Shown in pieces: positions 63,772-64,000 of a stretch of 64,000 nt of DNA. The notes beneath the pieces are model-generated. The model was not told the origin of the DNA, did not search any database, and saw only the letters and a list, made by a program, of their open reading frames with translations. This DNA is from Shouchella shacheensis (GTDB lineage Bacteria; Bacillota; Bacilli; Bacillales; Bacillaceae_D): positions 57,686-121,685 of the forward strand of contig NZ_LLYY01000011.1 of the NCBI RefSeq assembly GCF_001484965.1, in the 5' to 3' direction. The position numbers were made by a program, and so were the translations under genes. Numbering within the stretch: the stretch's first letter is position 1; every line of letters starts with the position of its first letter.

Positions 63772-64000
63772 CAAGATGAGGCTGTTCATCATTTAGAGAA
63801 TTGGAGGGAAATAAAGATATCTAAATTATAAATTATCGGCAATACACTGAGCTTATGTCAAGAGGCCTCATACAAACGAGCCCCTTGAGTTGGTTTAAAC
63901 AGAACTAGCTATCATGAGTTTTACCGTCATTCCAGAATAGGGTGCCTTTCCTTAATAACTCAACTTTCGCACCAAGAAAATCGCAATGAATTCAACGCCC

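Overview
The window reads as a spore-forming, low-to-moderate-GC Firmicute of the family Bacillaceae. Gene order follows the Bacillus subtilis yku-ykq-pdh-ykt-yla-cta block: dapH, dapL, ykuS, ykuT, ykuV, rnjA/rpoY, def, ykyA, pdhABCD, slp, SR1, speA, yktA, yktB, yktC, typA, ylaH, ylaI, phoH-like, ylaL, ylaN, pyc, ctaA, ctaCDEF. Spore photoproduct lyase (splAB) and a YjcZ-type protein fit a sporulating organism. The very acidic lipoproteins and PDH-E2 linkers and a large BCCT osmolyte carrier suggest a halophilic or alkaliphilic lifestyle (inference). I found no rRNA, tRNA, CRISPR array, intact insertion sequence or prophage.

Layout. 1-8 kb: a truncated membrane gene, an M20-type peptidase, a TVP38-like protein, YhfK, two putative copper-related secreted proteins (YtkA-like and CopC-like), a MATE exporter, an MscS channel and an AEC carrier. 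8.8-12 kb: acetyl-pathway diaminopimelate operon (dapH, a class III aminotransferase, dapL). 12.3-18.6 kb: ykuS, ykuT, ykuV, RNase J1 with RpoY, peptide deformylase, YjcZ, YkyA. 18.7-24.5 kb: pyruvate dehydrogenase operon and slp. 24.8-29.7 kb: BCCT carrier, a deacetylase lipoprotein, the dual-function RNA SR1/SR1P with its promoter, and speA. 29.7-39.8 kb: ykt and yla housekeeping genes with typA and a PIN-PhoH ATPase. 40-49.3 kb: pyruvate carboxylase, haem A synthase and the caa3-type cytochrome oxidase operon. 49.5-50.9 kb: splAB. 51.2-62 kb: a carotenoid island of two converging operons. 62-64 kb: a second AEC carrier and a ferritin-like protein.

The carotenoid island is the main accessory block. 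The plus-strand operon carries an ICMT-family methyltransferase, a CrtN/CrtI-family oxidoreductase, a CruF-family hydratase, a PlsC-type acyltransferase, a family 2 glycosyltransferase, a second CrtN-family enzyme and an SRPBCC protein. The minus-strand operon carries two more CrtN/CrtI-family enzymes and CrtM. Together they could build an acylated glycosyl apo-carotenoate methyl ester. Each operon is preceded by a sigma-B-like promoter (GTTTAG, 14 bp, then AGGTAT or GGGTAT), which suggests joint control by general stress.

The other unexplained layer is a dispersed family of roughly 120-bp intergenic elements in two types (A and B) at about 15 loci. Both types share ends (GAAAAGCG-AGGCG ... 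GCAGCTAGACA) and fold into long hairpins whose stems covary between copies. The CTAGACA end usually abuts the T-tract of an intrinsic terminator. No protein in the window explains their spread.
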